Source: Lachnospiraceae bacterium (GTDB lineage: Bacteria > Bacillota > Clostridia > Lachnospirales > Lachnospiraceae). From it: 41,448 bases of DNA. The translations under genes and the position numbers were made by a program. Shown here one piece after another: positions 7,959 to 16,101 of the stretch. The stretch's first letter is position 1. Each line of letters opens with the position of its first letter. Below the pieces are notes generated by a model, which had not been told where the DNA came from, did no database searches, and saw only the letters and a program-made list of their open reading frames with translations. The stretch covers positions 1 to 41,448 of the forward strand of contig JAFTWC010000005.1 of the NCBI GenBank assembly GCA_017465475.1, in the 5' to 3' direction.

Positions 7959-8948
7959 ATGATAAAGGCGTACGCGGTACGCTATAAGGAAGAACTCAGA
8001 AAAATTGATGTAGGAGCAAAAGAAGAGGCAATCCATTCCAGAATAGCAGAAGATATCTTGTCCGGTTCTATAAAAGGAGGATTTCAGACGCTTGCATTGC
8101 ATGCACAGGAGGGAGAACTTCCGGCAATTGCAGGTTTTTCCGAGAATGAGGATGCAATAGCTGTAATAACAGATGTTACAGACGGAGAAGAGGCCGGAGA
8201 TGCGGAAAACAGAGGTGAAGTACCGGTGGTTCCGCGTTTTATGGTGGATCCGGAGGCTATGGAAGCGTGGAAGGAAGAAGAACGGAATAAGTTACGAGAA
8301 GAGGTTCTTGCGGCGGAACGCGTAGCTATTCGTATTGAGATGGAGAAGGCACTCCGCACCCAGGCTGATGTGATTCTGGAACAGGCAAGAGCACAGGGAG
8401 AACAGGTAAAGGCAAAGGCCAGACAAGTGGCAGAAGAAGAAAAACAGGTGTTGTTCGAAGCTGCAAAAAGAGAAGGGTATGAAGCAGGTTTGGCAGATTT
8501 GGAACAAGAACGAGCTGCCATGGAAGCTTCTTTTGCGGAACGAGAGCAAGCACTTTTGGCAGAGTATGAAAGAAAAACAGGAGAACTGGAGCCGATGGCC
8601 ACGGAAGTTGTTGTCGGTTTGTTACAAAGTCTGACAGGTGTATTGTTAGATTCTAAGAAAGGGATTGTGACGTATTTGGTATCAAAGGCATTGGCAGAAG
8701 CAGAACGGAGCAGTTCCTTTTTGATTAAGGTTTCGAGAGAAGATATAGATGAAGTAAAAGGTGCATCGGAAACGTTACGAAGCTTGTTTGAACGGGATGT
8801 GACGCTGGAGATTGTATCGGATCTTTTGTTGAAAAAGGGAGAATGCATGATAGAAACCGATGCCGGGATTATTGATTGCAGTTTAGGAACGCAGTTAGAA
8901 GGTCTTATTGAAGATATTCGATTGTTGAGTTTGCAAGGAAGGATGTAA
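7959..8948 (+). CDS. fliH: Flagellar assembly protein FliH
   Basis: FliH is the peripheral stator-like protein that binds the export ATPase FliI and tethers it to the export gate and C ring. The 329-residue product has a long Glu/Ala/Arg-rich coiled coil (about 90-210) and a C-terminal FliH/V-ATPase E-subunit-like domain (ATEVVVGLLQSLTGVLL to GLIEDIRLLSL). The ATG at 7959 begins one base after the fliG stop. The nearest GGAGG (7934-7938) is 20 bases away, so an in-frame TTG at 7950, overlapping fliG by 8 bases, is a reasonable alternative start. The assignment rests on position between fliG and fliI plus architecture; FliH sequences are weakly conserved. Confidence 0.92.
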   Translation: MIKAYAVRYKEELRKIDVGAKEEAIHSRIAEDILSGSIKGGFQTLALHAQEGELPAIAGFSENEDAIAVITDVTDGEEAGDAENRGEVPVVPRFMVDPEAMEAWKEEERNKLREEVLAAERVAIRIEMEKALRTQADVILEQARAQGEQVKAKARQVAEEEKQVLFEAAKREGYEAGLADLEQERAAMEASFAEREQALLAEYERKTGELEPMATEVVVGLLQSLTGVLLDSKKGIVTYLVSKALAEAERSSSFLIKVSREDIDEVKGASETLRSLFERDVTLEIVSDLLLKKGECMIETDAGIIDCSLGTQLEGLIEDIRLLSLQGRM

Positions 8949-8949
8949 T

Positions 8950-10266
8950 ATGGCTTTTTTATCCGAAGAGTATTTGCGACTGCGAGAGCGGTCTTACGTT
9001 AAAAAATACGGAAAAGTGGTAAAAATTGTCGGACTTACGATAGAGTCTCTCGGCCCGGAGGCAAAGCTGGGGGATGTTTGTGTAATTGCTTCTACGGACA
9101 AATCCAGACAAATCAGTGCGGAAGTTGTTGGTTTTCGGGATAACAGAGTGTTGTTGACGCCTTATGAAGAGGTTTCAGGAATCGGTATCGGAGACAGCGT
9201 GGAACTTTGTTCCGAAGCATTAAAGGTGCCGGTGGGAGACCAACTGTTAGGAATGGCATTGGATGGTTTGGGACGGCCTTTGGACGGAAGCGAACTTTTT
9301 GCTACACAGTTCTATGAAGTAAATGCGGTTCCGCCGGATCCCATGGATCGTGTGTTGATTCGGGATGTGCTGCCTCTGGGGGTGAAAGCAATTGACGGTA
9401 TGCTTACGTTGGGTAAAGGACAGCGTATCGGTATTTTTGCCGGTTCCGGTGTGGGAAAGAGTACCTTGCTTGGTATGATTGCCCGGAATACTAAGGCAGA
9501 TATTAACGTGATTGCGTTAATCGGTGAGCGGGGAAGAGAAGTAAAAGAATTTATTGAACACGATTTAGGGGAAGAAGGTATGAAACGATCGGTACTTGTT
9601 ATCGCAACATCCGATAAGCCTGCCTTAATTCGTAAAAAAGCAGCCCAGACAGCGACGGCTATCGCTGAGTATTTCAGAGACCAGGGAAAAGATGTTTTGT
9701 TGATGTTAGATAATCTGACCCGTTTTTCCATGGCACAGAGAGAAATCGGTTTGGCGGCGGGAGAGCCTCCGGTGTCTCGCGGATATCCGCCCAGCGTGTA
9801 TGCGGAGATGCCAAAGCTTTTGGAACGTGCGGGAAACGGTGCGGTAGGTTCCATAACCGGAATTTATACTGTATTGGTAGACGGTGACGATTTTAACGAA
9901 CCGATATCGGATACGGCCCGCGGTATTTTAGACGGACATATTATTTTATCCAGAAAGCTGGGCCATAAAAATCATTATCCGGCCATTGATGTACTGCAAA
10001 GTATCTCCCGAGTAATGAGTGCGGTTGCCACAAAAGAACACAAGAAATTGGCAAGTAAGTTAAAAAGTACGCTGGCGACGTATTCGGATGCGGAGGATTT
10101 AATTAATATCGGAGCCTATAAGGCAGGGTCCAATCCGGAGATTGATTATGCAATACAAAAAAACAGTGCAATCAATGCGTTTTTGCGGCAGATGACAGAT
10201 GAAAAATTTACCTTTGAGGAAACGGTAGAACAGTTAAAGAGTATTTTCTCAGAGGATGCGGAATAA
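8950..10266 (+). CDS. fliI: Flagellum-specific export ATPase FliI
   Basis: FliI hydrolyses ATP to unfold and deliver export substrates to the flagellar type III gate. It is an F1-beta/V-ATPase relative of 438 residues. The Walker A motif is AGSGVGKST (164-172), Walker B is DVLLMLDN (248-255), and the family motif TRFSMAQREIGLAAGEPP follows. The ATG at 8950 starts one base after the fliH stop, with AAGGAAGGATG as the ribosome binding site inside the end of fliH. This implies translational coupling between FliH and its partner FliI. Confidence 0.98.
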   Translation: MAFLSEEYLRLRERSYVKKYGKVVKIVGLTIESLGPEAKLGDVCVIASTDKSRQISAEVVGFRDNRVLLTPYEEVSGIGIGDSVELCSEALKVPVGDQLLGMALDGLGRPLDGSELFATQFYEVNAVPPDPMDRVLIRDVLPLGVKAIDGMLTLGKGQRIGIFAGSGVGKSTLLGMIARNTKADINVIALIGERGREVKEFIEHDLGEEGMKRSVLVIATSDKPALIRKKAAQTATAIAEYFRDQGKDVLLMLDNLTRFSMAQREIGLAAGEPPVSRGYPPSVYAEMPKLLERAGNGAVGSITGIYTVLVDGDDFNEPISDTARGILDGHIILSRKLGHKNHYPAIDVLQSISRVMSAVATKEHKKLASKLKSTLATYSDAEDLINIGAYKAGSNPEIDYAIQKNSAINAFLRQMTDEKFTFEETVEQLKSIFSEDAE

Positions 10267-10294
10267 AGGTTGAACCGGAGAGGAGGCAAAGCAT

Positions 10295-10750
10295 ATGAAA
10301 AAGTTTCGTTACTCCATGCAGAGCCTTCTGGTAATCAAACAGAAACTGGAAGATCAGGCGAAAGCGGCATACGGTGCTGCAAAACTTCGTCTGAATGAAG
10401 AGGAAGAGCTTTTGCTTTCGCTACAACAGAAAAGGGAAGCGTATGTGGAAGAAAAGCGAGAAGTAATGGCAAACAGATTGGATGTTCCGAAATTGAATCG
10501 TCTGCAGATGGCGGTGGAAGCCATGGATGATCGTATTATCCGTCAAAAACAGAATGTGAAAAAAGCGGAAGCGGCTATGCGTGTAGCGGAGGAACGTTTG
10601 GTAGAGTCCATGACAGAGCGAAAAACCCAAGAACGTTTACGGGAAAATGCGTTTGAAGTATACCGACAGGAAATGAATGCGGAAGAACAAAAAGAGATTG
10701 ATGAACGTACAAGTTTTCGGTACGGTGTAAACGAAGCGGAGGAAGCATAA
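10295..10750 (+). CDS. fliJ: Flagellar export chaperone FliJ
   Basis: FliJ is the central stalk of the FliH-FliI ATPase complex and is gamma-subunit-like. The product is 151 residues and almost entirely predicted antiparallel coiled coil, rich in Glu, Lys, Gln and Arg, with no domain break. It begins KKFRYSMQSLLVIKQKLEDQAK, a typical FliJ opening. A strong ribosome binding site GGAGAGGAGG precedes the ATG at 10295. Its stop codon overlaps the next start (TAATG). Confidence 0.93.
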   Translation: MKKFRYSMQSLLVIKQKLEDQAKAAYGAAKLRLNEEEELLLSLQQKREAYVEEKREVMANRLDVPKLNRLQMAVEAMDDRIIRQKQNVKKAEAAMRVAEERLVESMTERKTQERLRENAFEVYRQEMNAEEQKEIDERTSFRYGVNEAEEA

Positions 10751-11520
10751 TGGCAAGAAAAGACAGAGGAAACGGAGACGAAAAAAAAGGCGGGGGATTA
10801 TTGACCGTCTTTATCGTGCTGTTAATCATTATTATCTGGATAGCAATTTTTGCTCTTTTGATTAATCTGGATGTAGGCGGAATCGGAACGACACTTCGCC
10901 CTATGTTAAAGGATGTTCCGGTAGTAAATAAGATTTTGCCAAAGGTATCCGATGAAAAATTGGCTTGGGAAAACGATTTGGCATATAAAGATATCGTAGA
11001 AGCGAATGAACGTATTAAGGAATTGGAGATTTTGGTCGATAAATTAACTATAGAGGGTGAAGATAAGGATGATGAAATCGCTGCTTTGGTTGCTCAGGTC
11101 AATCGGTTGCGAGAGTTAGAAAAGGAAATGGCAGATTTTCAGGATCGTGTATATGAGTTTGACCAGCAGGTAGTGTACGGAGATCATGCCCCGTCTATAG
11201 ATGAGTACATTAAGTGGTATGAGACAATTTCTCCTGAGAATGCAGAACGGCTTTATGAAAAGGTGATTCAAAAAGAAGCGTATAATGCAACAATCAAGGA
11301 AAAGGCGGCTTATTACGAAAAGATGAAAACATCGGCAGCAGCGGAAATTCTTGAAAATATGACGGCGGATTTGGAATATGTCTGCAAAATGTTGTATTGC
11401 ATGAAGCCTCAAACCGTATCGGACATTTTGGCGGCGATGGATCCGCTGTATGCGGCAAAGCTTACAAGAAAGATGAAAGAGATGGATGAGGCAAAGTTTG
11501 AAGAATGGGTGGTACAGTAA
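10750..11520 (+). CDS. ylxF: MotE/YlxF-type membrane protein with MgtE-N-like domain
   Basis: The 256-residue protein lies between fliJ and fliK, exactly where B. subtilis has ylxF. It has a basic, Gly-rich N terminus and a single transmembrane helix (about 18-40). A coiled coil follows (about 75-130, ERIKELEILVDKLTIEGEDKDDEIAALVAQVNRL). The C-terminal MgtE-N-like helical domain contains the pattern LYCMKPQTVSDILAAMDPLYAAKLTRKM. In other bacteria, MotE with this architecture acts as a chaperone or stabiliser for MotC or stator-associated proteins; the role in Bacillota is unclear. The start overlaps the fliJ stop by one base (TAATG), so translation is probably coupled. Confidence 0.85.
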   Translation: MARKDRGNGDEKKGGGLLTVFIVLLIIIIWIAIFALLINLDVGGIGTTLRPMLKDVPVVNKILPKVSDEKLAWENDLAYKDIVEANERIKELEILVDKLTIEGEDKDDEIAALVAQVNRLRELEKEMADFQDRVYEFDQQVVYGDHAPSIDEYIKWYETISPENAERLYEKVIQKEAYNATIKEKAAYYEKMKTSAAAEILENMTADLEYVCKMLYCMKPQTVSDILAAMDPLYAAKLTRKMKEMDEAKFEEWVVQ

Positions 11521-11524
11521 ACGG

Positions 11525-11544
11525 GAAATCCCCAAATGGGTTTC
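11525..11544 (+). other. Intercistronic hairpin motE-fliK
   Basis: GAAATCC (11525-11531) can pair with GGGTTTC (11538-11544), 7 bp including one G-T pair, just after the motE stop. It is followed by TATAAAAAATAAC rather than a U-tract. Confidence 0.35.
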
Positions 11545-11573
11545 TATAAAAAATAACAGAAAGGAGGAAAAAG

Positions 11574-12938
11574 ATGACAGCACAGGGAATTATGAACGGT
11601 GCCGGCTCGGCAATTGGCGCCATGTTTTCCGGATTCCCTGCAGTAGGCGGTTCCGTAAAGGGAGCGCAAGAAGGTTCTTTTGAACAGTTCATGGAAACAT
11701 CCAAAAGCGGAAGTGATCAAAGTCAGGTTGCAAAAACTTTTGAAAAGAGTGCAAAGAATGAAGTTGTAAAGCAGACGGATGTAAAAGAACGGGCAAAAGA
11801 AATGTTTTCAGATACCGGCAAGGTAAAAGAAATAAGTGAGACGCAGGCGGAAGAACCTTTGGAAGTTTCCGAAGAGACAACAGAAGCGGTTTCCGCATTG
11901 CTTGTGCAGGTGCAGCAGGTGATTTGTGAGACTCTCGGTATCACGAAAGAAGAACTTACAAAGGCAATGGATGCACTTGGATTACAGGAAGCGGATTTGC
12001 TTAACAGAGACAGCCTACAGCAGATTTTCTTGTCTGTACATGATGCAGATCCGACAGCTTTTTTGACAAATGAAGAGTTGTTTACGGAGTTTACGGAATT
12101 ACTGCAGGATGTAATGCAGACAGTGGAAGCTTCCGGTTTTACAGCAGAAGAGGTAAAGGCTGTGGCAGAGACAATGGCTGATGCGGAAGTTTCTGCGGAA
12201 GCAGAGGAATCGGTGATGACTGAGGAACCGGTAGAAGAAAAGGCGGTACCGGAGGAGGAAGACGGAACCGAAGTGACGGATGCGGAAGATCCGGCAGAAA
12301 TGTCGAATCATAAAGTAACATCCGAAACGAAAGCCGAAACAGGTAATACCAAAGAAGAAGGACATATGGCAGAGGCAAAAAAAGACGGTGAAAGGATAAT
12401 TGTTTCATCGGAGTCCGATGTGAATGTCAAAAATGTATTTATTGATGCCCTTGCAAATTATGCGGTAAACGAAAGCGGAGAACTGAATCCGGAAGTTGCG
12501 GCGCAGGTGAGAGAAATTGCCAATCAGATTATGGAGCAGATTAAAATCACCATTCGTCCGGAACAGACAAATATGGAGTTACAGTTAAATCCGGAGCACT
12601 TAGGAAGAGTTCATCTTACCATTACGGAGAAAGAAGGTATGATGACGGCTCAGTTTACGACACAGACAGAAGTTGCAAAGGAAGCAATTGAAAGCCAGAT
12701 GGCGGCATTAAAGGAATCTTTACAGAATCAGGGAATTAAAGTAGAAGCAATCGAGGTTACGGTATCCGAGTTTGGATTTGAGAGGGACAGAAGTTCCGAG
12801 CAAAATGAAAACGGAGAACCGGAGAAACGGAGAAAGCAAACCGCATTCCAAGTGGAGGATTCAGAAGAAATTGCAAATGCACCCCAGATGGCAGACTATC
12901 TAAATGTAACCGATAGCAGTGTGGACTATTCAGCGTAA
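11574..12938 (+). CDS. fliK: Flagellar hook-length control protein FliK
   Basis: FliK is the exported molecular ruler that ends hook assembly and switches export specificity through FlhB. The 454 residues show the expected layout: a poorly conserved N-terminal half, an extremely acidic, low-complexity centre (about 190-275, Glu/Ala/Thr-rich), and the conserved C-terminal Flg_hook domain (about 320-405: TIRPEQTNMELQLNPEHLGRVHLTI and KEAIESQMAALKESLQNQGIKVEAIEV). The strong AAAGGAGG (11560-11567) fixes the ATG at 11574. fliK followed by flgD is the usual order. Only the C-terminal domain is diagnostic. Confidence 0.94.
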   Translation: MTAQGIMNGAGSAIGAMFSGFPAVGGSVKGAQEGSFEQFMETSKSGSDQSQVAKTFEKSAKNEVVKQTDVKERAKEMFSDTGKVKEISETQAEEPLEVSEETTEAVSALLVQVQQVICETLGITKEELTKAMDALGLQEADLLNRDSLQQIFLSVHDADPTAFLTNEELFTEFTELLQDVMQTVEASGFTAEEVKAVAETMADAEVSAEAEESVMTEEPVEEKAVPEEEDGTEVTDAEDPAEMSNHKVTSETKAETGNTKEEGHMAEAKKDGERIIVSSESDVNVKNVFIDALANYAVNESGELNPEVAAQVREIANQIMEQIKITIRPEQTNMELQLNPEHLGRVHLTITEKEGMMTAQFTTQTEVAKEAIESQMAALKESLQNQGIKVEAIEVTVSEFGFERDRSSEQNENGEPEKRRKQTAFQVEDSEEIANAPQMADYLNVTDSSVDYSA

Positions 12939-12955
12939 GAGAAAGGAACAACATT

Positions 12956-13774
12956 ATGGCATTGATTCAACCGGTAAAGGACGGAAAAATTGAAAATACC
13001 GCAATTGAAACTACCGCGAAGGACAGAAAAGGAACTTCGGAGCTTGGAAAAGATGCATTCTTACAGCTTTTAGTTGCACAGATGAAGTTTCAGGATCCGC
13101 TAAATCCTACATCGGACACGGAATACATCGCACAGCTTGCACAGTTTTCCCAGTTGGAACAGATGCAGAATCTGGCGGCTACCAACGAGAATTCACAGAT
13201 GTTTTCTATGGTTGGAAAGGAAGTGTGTGTTTCTTCGGAAAATGAAGACGGAACTTTGAATTACAAGCAAGGAATTGTAAGCGGAGTTACCATGAACGGA
13301 GGAAAGGCATATCTTACGGTGGACGGAACCTTGTACGATTCGGAGCATTTGGTGGAAGTTTACGAAGCAGGATATCTTTTGGAACAGAAGATGCCGAAAA
13401 TGTCCTATCAGTATTACGCATACGACGGGGCAAAGCCGAAGAACTTCTCCTTTGAAGTGGATTTTGGTAAGGAAGAGGCAAAAGCAACCGAGATTGCACT
13501 CATTGTGGACGGAGAGCAGATTATCAATCCGGATTACATCAGAAAGAATAAGAACTATTTTACGATTAATCAGGATGTGTTCCATCAGCTGACACCGGGT
13601 AAACATAAGATTTCGATTATGTTTAACAATGATCCGTATTATACCACGAGGGAAGATGTGATCGAAGTGGATGTAATTAATTCGGAACCGAAGGAAGAGT
13701 CGGATGTATTTGTCAGCAACAATCCGGTAGAGAAGGATGAAGAGAGCAGCAAGGAATCCGAAACGGAAGTATAA
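12956..13774 (+). CDS. flgD: Flagellar hook capping/scaffold protein FlgD
   Basis: FlgD caps the growing hook and promotes FlgE polymerisation, and is lost when the hook is complete. The 272-residue protein has the conserved N-terminal motif LGKDAFLQLLVAQMKFQDPLNPTSDTEYIAQLAQFSQLEQM (about 31-71). A Tudor/FnIII-like middle (SMVGKEVCVSSENEDG onwards) follows. An unusual acidic Glu/Ser tail of about 30 residues ends the protein. The start at 12956 follows GAAAGGA. It is longer than many FlgD proteins because of the C-terminal extension, which is common in clostridia. Confidence 0.94.
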   Translation: MALIQPVKDGKIENTAIETTAKDRKGTSELGKDAFLQLLVAQMKFQDPLNPTSDTEYIAQLAQFSQLEQMQNLAATNENSQMFSMVGKEVCVSSENEDGTLNYKQGIVSGVTMNGGKAYLTVDGTLYDSEHLVEVYEAGYLLEQKMPKMSYQYYAYDGAKPKNFSFEVDFGKEEAKATEIALIVDGEQIINPDYIRKNKNYFTINQDVFHQLTPGKHKISIMFNNDPYYTTREDVIEVDVINSEPKEESDVFVSNNPVEKDEESSKESETEV

Positions 13775-13804
13775 GCGGTAAACAGTAACTTAATCACGGA
13801 GGAT

Positions 13805-13818
13805 TACGCGAAGGCGTA
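13805..13818 (+). other. Small hairpin flgD-TIGR02530 gap
   Basis: TACGC-GAAG-GCGTA forms a tight 5-bp stem with a tetraloop about 20 bases before the next start codon. Confidence 0.4.
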
Positions 13819-13837
13819 CAGTAAAGAAGGGAAGCTT

Positions 13838-14236
13838 ATGAATCAGTTACAAAACGGTCGGTTTGTATCGATAGAGCAGATGACGAATCAGTATCTGGAT
13901 ACTACCGGCAAAAAGAGAACTTCTGCTGTTTCCCAAAACTCGGATGTTTCTTTCCGACAGATTTTAGAAGAAAAACAGGCCCAAACCGGAGAACTTCGTT
14001 TTTCGAAACATGCAAATGAGCGGTTGGCCAGTAGGAATATCCGATTATCCACGGAGCAAAGAGAACGCTTAGAAGGCGGTGTAAACAAGGCTTCGCAAAA
14101 GGGAATCAGAGATTCGTTAGTCATGGTGGACAATATGGCATTTATCGTTAACGTAACAAACCGCACGGTGATTACGGCGGTGGGGGAAGGCGATGATAAA
14201 ATATTTACCAACATTGACGGTGCTATTATTACATAA
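13838..14236 (+). CDS. TIGR02530-like flagellar operon protein
   Basis: A 132-residue soluble protein between flgD and flgE, the location in which the TIGR02530 'flagellar operon protein' is found in many Bacillota. The recognisable part is the second half: LRFSKHANERLASRNIRLSTEQRERLEGGVNKASQKGIRDSLVMVDNMAFIVNVTNRTVITAV, followed by FTNIDGAIIT. The first 45 residues are variable. There is no signal peptide or membrane segment. Molecular function is not established; the placement suggests a role in hook assembly or as a chaperone, which is inference. The start at 13838 follows AAGAAGGGAAG. Confidence 0.8.
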   Translation: MNQLQNGRFVSIEQMTNQYLDTTGKKRTSAVSQNSDVSFRQILEEKQAQTGELRFSKHANERLASRNIRLSTEQRERLEGGVNKASQKGIRDSLVMVDNMAFIVNVTNRTVITAVGEGDDKIFTNIDGAIIT

Positions 14237-14261
14237 CTGCCGGACCTGTTTAGGAGGCAGT

Positions 14262-14287
14262 ATTCCCCCGAATGACAGAAGGGGAAT
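14262..14287 (+). other. Hairpin upstream of flgE
   Basis: ATTCCCC (14262-14268) pairs with GGGGAAT (14281-14287) across a 12-nt loop. It lies just before the GAAGGAGG ribosome binding site of flgE, has no U-tract, and could mark an RNA processing site. Confidence 0.5.
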
Positions 14288-14308
14288 TATTGAAGGAGGT
14301 CATGAACT

Positions 14309-15766
14309 ATGGTAAGAGCACTTTATTCCGGTGTATCCGGTCTTAAGGTTCATCAGTCAAGAATGGACGTTATCGGTAATAACATTGCAAACGTTAATAC
14401 CGTAGGTTTTAAGTCCAGTCAGGTAACATTTTCGGATGTATTGTATCAGACAACATCCGCAGCATCCGGTCCGGATGAAGATACCGGACGTGCCGGCGTA
14501 AATCCGAAGCAAATCGGTCTCGGTGCAAATTTCGCATCGGTAAAGACCACCATGGATGCTACCGGCGGTTCCCAGAGAACAGATAATCCCTTTGACCTAA
14601 TGATTGAAGGTGACGGTTTCTTTATTGTTAACAACGGTGCAACCAACTTATTTACAAAAGCAGGTTCCTTTACCTTGGATGCTAACGGCACCCTTTGTAC
14701 CGCATCCGGTTACAGCGTCATGGGATGGCAGGTGGATCCGAAGAATCCGACAGAGATCAAAGCAGATACGGTATCTGCACTTCATGTAATGAGCGCAGAG
14801 AACATGTATTCCGAGCCGGAAGCTACCACTGCGGTACATTTTGAAGGAAACATTGATAGCGCGGATTCTGATTTGGCGGGCACGGGTCGTGTGACAAACT
14901 TTACATTTTATGACAGTTTGGGACAGAGTTATACCGTACAGATGCTTGTTAAGCAGAATACGCAGGCAGATTCTTTGATTAAGTCGGAGTATACGGTTGC
15001 TATTACGGATGTGTTGGATTCTACCGGTCAATCTATTTTTGTTAAAAAAGTGGTAGATGATGCTACCGGTGATATTTCTTATGAATTAAACGATACCATC
15101 AGCGAAGTTACGTTGGGAGATTTTTCCTTTGACGCAACCGCAGTGGATGAGGAAACAGGTGTACCGACGTTGTCTTGTAATGACTTACCGGTGCTCAGTT
15201 TTAATCCTGCTACAGGTAAGATGGTGAATATCGGTTCGGAAGACGGCGTACAGAGTCTGACGTTCCATATTCCGATGAACGGGGACCATCCGTTTAAGGA
15301 TATCAATGTAGATTTTTCCGCGTTGACCATGTATGCAAACAGTGGTAAGACTACCATCGAAGGCAGCAAGGGTGGCCTTGATAATCTCGGTAAGGGACGT
15401 ACCGCAGGTAATATGTCCGGTGTTACCATTGATAATGCGGGTAAGATTTACGGTGTATATGATAACGGTGTCAGCAAGCTTTTGGGTCAGGTTGTTGTTG
15501 CAAAGTTTGCAAATAATTCCGGTCTTGAAGCAGTTGGTAACAGCTTGTTTGCCGAGTCTCAGAACTCCGGTGAATTTGACGGAATCGGTGAAGACATTAC
15601 CATGTCCGGCGGAAAGTTCAACGTGGGTGTATTGGAAAGTTCCAACGTGGATCTTGCCAGTGAGTTTACGGACATGATCACCACTCAGAGAGGTTTCCAG
15701 GCAAACTCCCGTATTATTACAACGTCTGATACCTTGTTGGAAGAGTTAATCAACTTAAAGAGATAA
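14309..15766 (+). CDS. flgE: Flagellar hook protein FlgE
   Basis: FlgE polymerises into the curved hook, the universal joint between rod and filament. The 485-residue protein starts with the axial signature MVRALYSGVSGLKVHQSRMD followed by NNIANVNTVGFKSS (about 24-37). It ends with the matching helix SEFTDMITTQRGFQANSRIITTSDTLLEELINL. Hypervariable surface domains (GTGRVTNFTFYDSLGQSYTVQMLV region) occupy the middle. The strong ribosome binding site GAAGGAGG precedes the ATG at 14309. Codon use is clearly optimised (GGT, AAC, ACC, AAG), as expected for one of the most abundant products of the operon. Stable hairpins flank the gene on both sides. Confidence 0.96.
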   Translation: MVRALYSGVSGLKVHQSRMDVIGNNIANVNTVGFKSSQVTFSDVLYQTTSAASGPDEDTGRAGVNPKQIGLGANFASVKTTMDATGGSQRTDNPFDLMIEGDGFFIVNNGATNLFTKAGSFTLDANGTLCTASGYSVMGWQVDPKNPTEIKADTVSALHVMSAENMYSEPEATTAVHFEGNIDSADSDLAGTGRVTNFTFYDSLGQSYTVQMLVKQNTQADSLIKSEYTVAITDVLDSTGQSIFVKKVVDDATGDISYELNDTISEVTLGDFSFDATAVDEETGVPTLSCNDLPVLSFNPATGKMVNIGSEDGVQSLTFHIPMNGDHPFKDINVDFSALTMYANSGKTTIEGSKGGLDNLGKGRTAGNMSGVTIDNAGKIYGVYDNGVSKLLGQVVVAKFANNSGLEAVGNSLFAESQNSGEFDGIGEDITMSGGKFNVGVLESSNVDLASEFTDMITTQRGFQANSRIITTSDTLLEELINLKR

Positions 15767-15778
15767 GAATAGCATAAG

Positions 15779-15813
15779 GTCGGCGTAGACTGTCTTCGGA
15801 CAGCTATGCCGGC
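15779..15813 (+). other. Large UUCG-tetraloop hairpin between flgE and swrD
   Basis: CGGCGTAGACTGTC (15781-15794) and GACAGCTATGCCG (15799-15811) pair almost completely, with one bulged A and one G-T pair, around a TTCG tetraloop (15795-15798). It lies 12 bases after the flgE stop. What follows is TTATAGGCTTTTATG, not a clean U-tract, so it is more likely a 3' stabiliser or partial attenuator than a full terminator. Confidence 0.75.
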
Positions 15814-15839
15814 TTATAGGCTTTTATGCGGGGGATTTT

Positions 15840-16043
15840 ATGATTGAAATCACAAAATTAAATGATGTGAAAATTTCAATTAATGCAGAATTGATTGAGA
15901 CGGTGGAAGAGATTCCGGATACGGTGATTACTTTGACCACCGGGAAAAAAATATTTGTAAAAGAAAGTAGACAAAAGATAGAAAATCTAGTAAAATCATA
16001 TAAAAGGGATATTTTTCGTCAGATTATGAATGTTAATGAGTAA
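15840..16043 (+). CDS. swrD: FlbD/SwrD family protein
   Basis: A 67-residue protein of the FlbD family, matching B. subtilis SwrD (YlzI) in size, sequence style and place (between flgE and fliL). It begins MIEITKLNDVKISINAELIE, followed by VEEIPDTVITLTTGKKIFVKES and a basic C-terminal helix. In B. subtilis SwrD increases flagellar motor torque and is needed for swarming. Here the next genes are motA and motB, which fits a link to stator power. The start at 15840 follows GGGGGATTTT, a moderate ribosome binding site. Confidence 0.9.
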   Translation: MIEITKLNDVKISINAELIETVEEIPDTVITLTTGKKIFVKESRQKIENLVKSYKRDIFRQIMNVNE

Positions 16044-16101
16044 ATAGTTGCTACATTTTATGCGATAGACTTAAGAGAACTTTGATTGGAAGGTGAATAA
16101 C

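Noticed and set aside
8084-8848. Long minus-strand Ser/Ala-rich open frame (254 codons) opposite fliH
   Set aside because: It is the complement of the Glu/Ala coiled-coil coding sequence of fliH; such repeats commonly open antisense frames. No start signal or homology pattern is visible.
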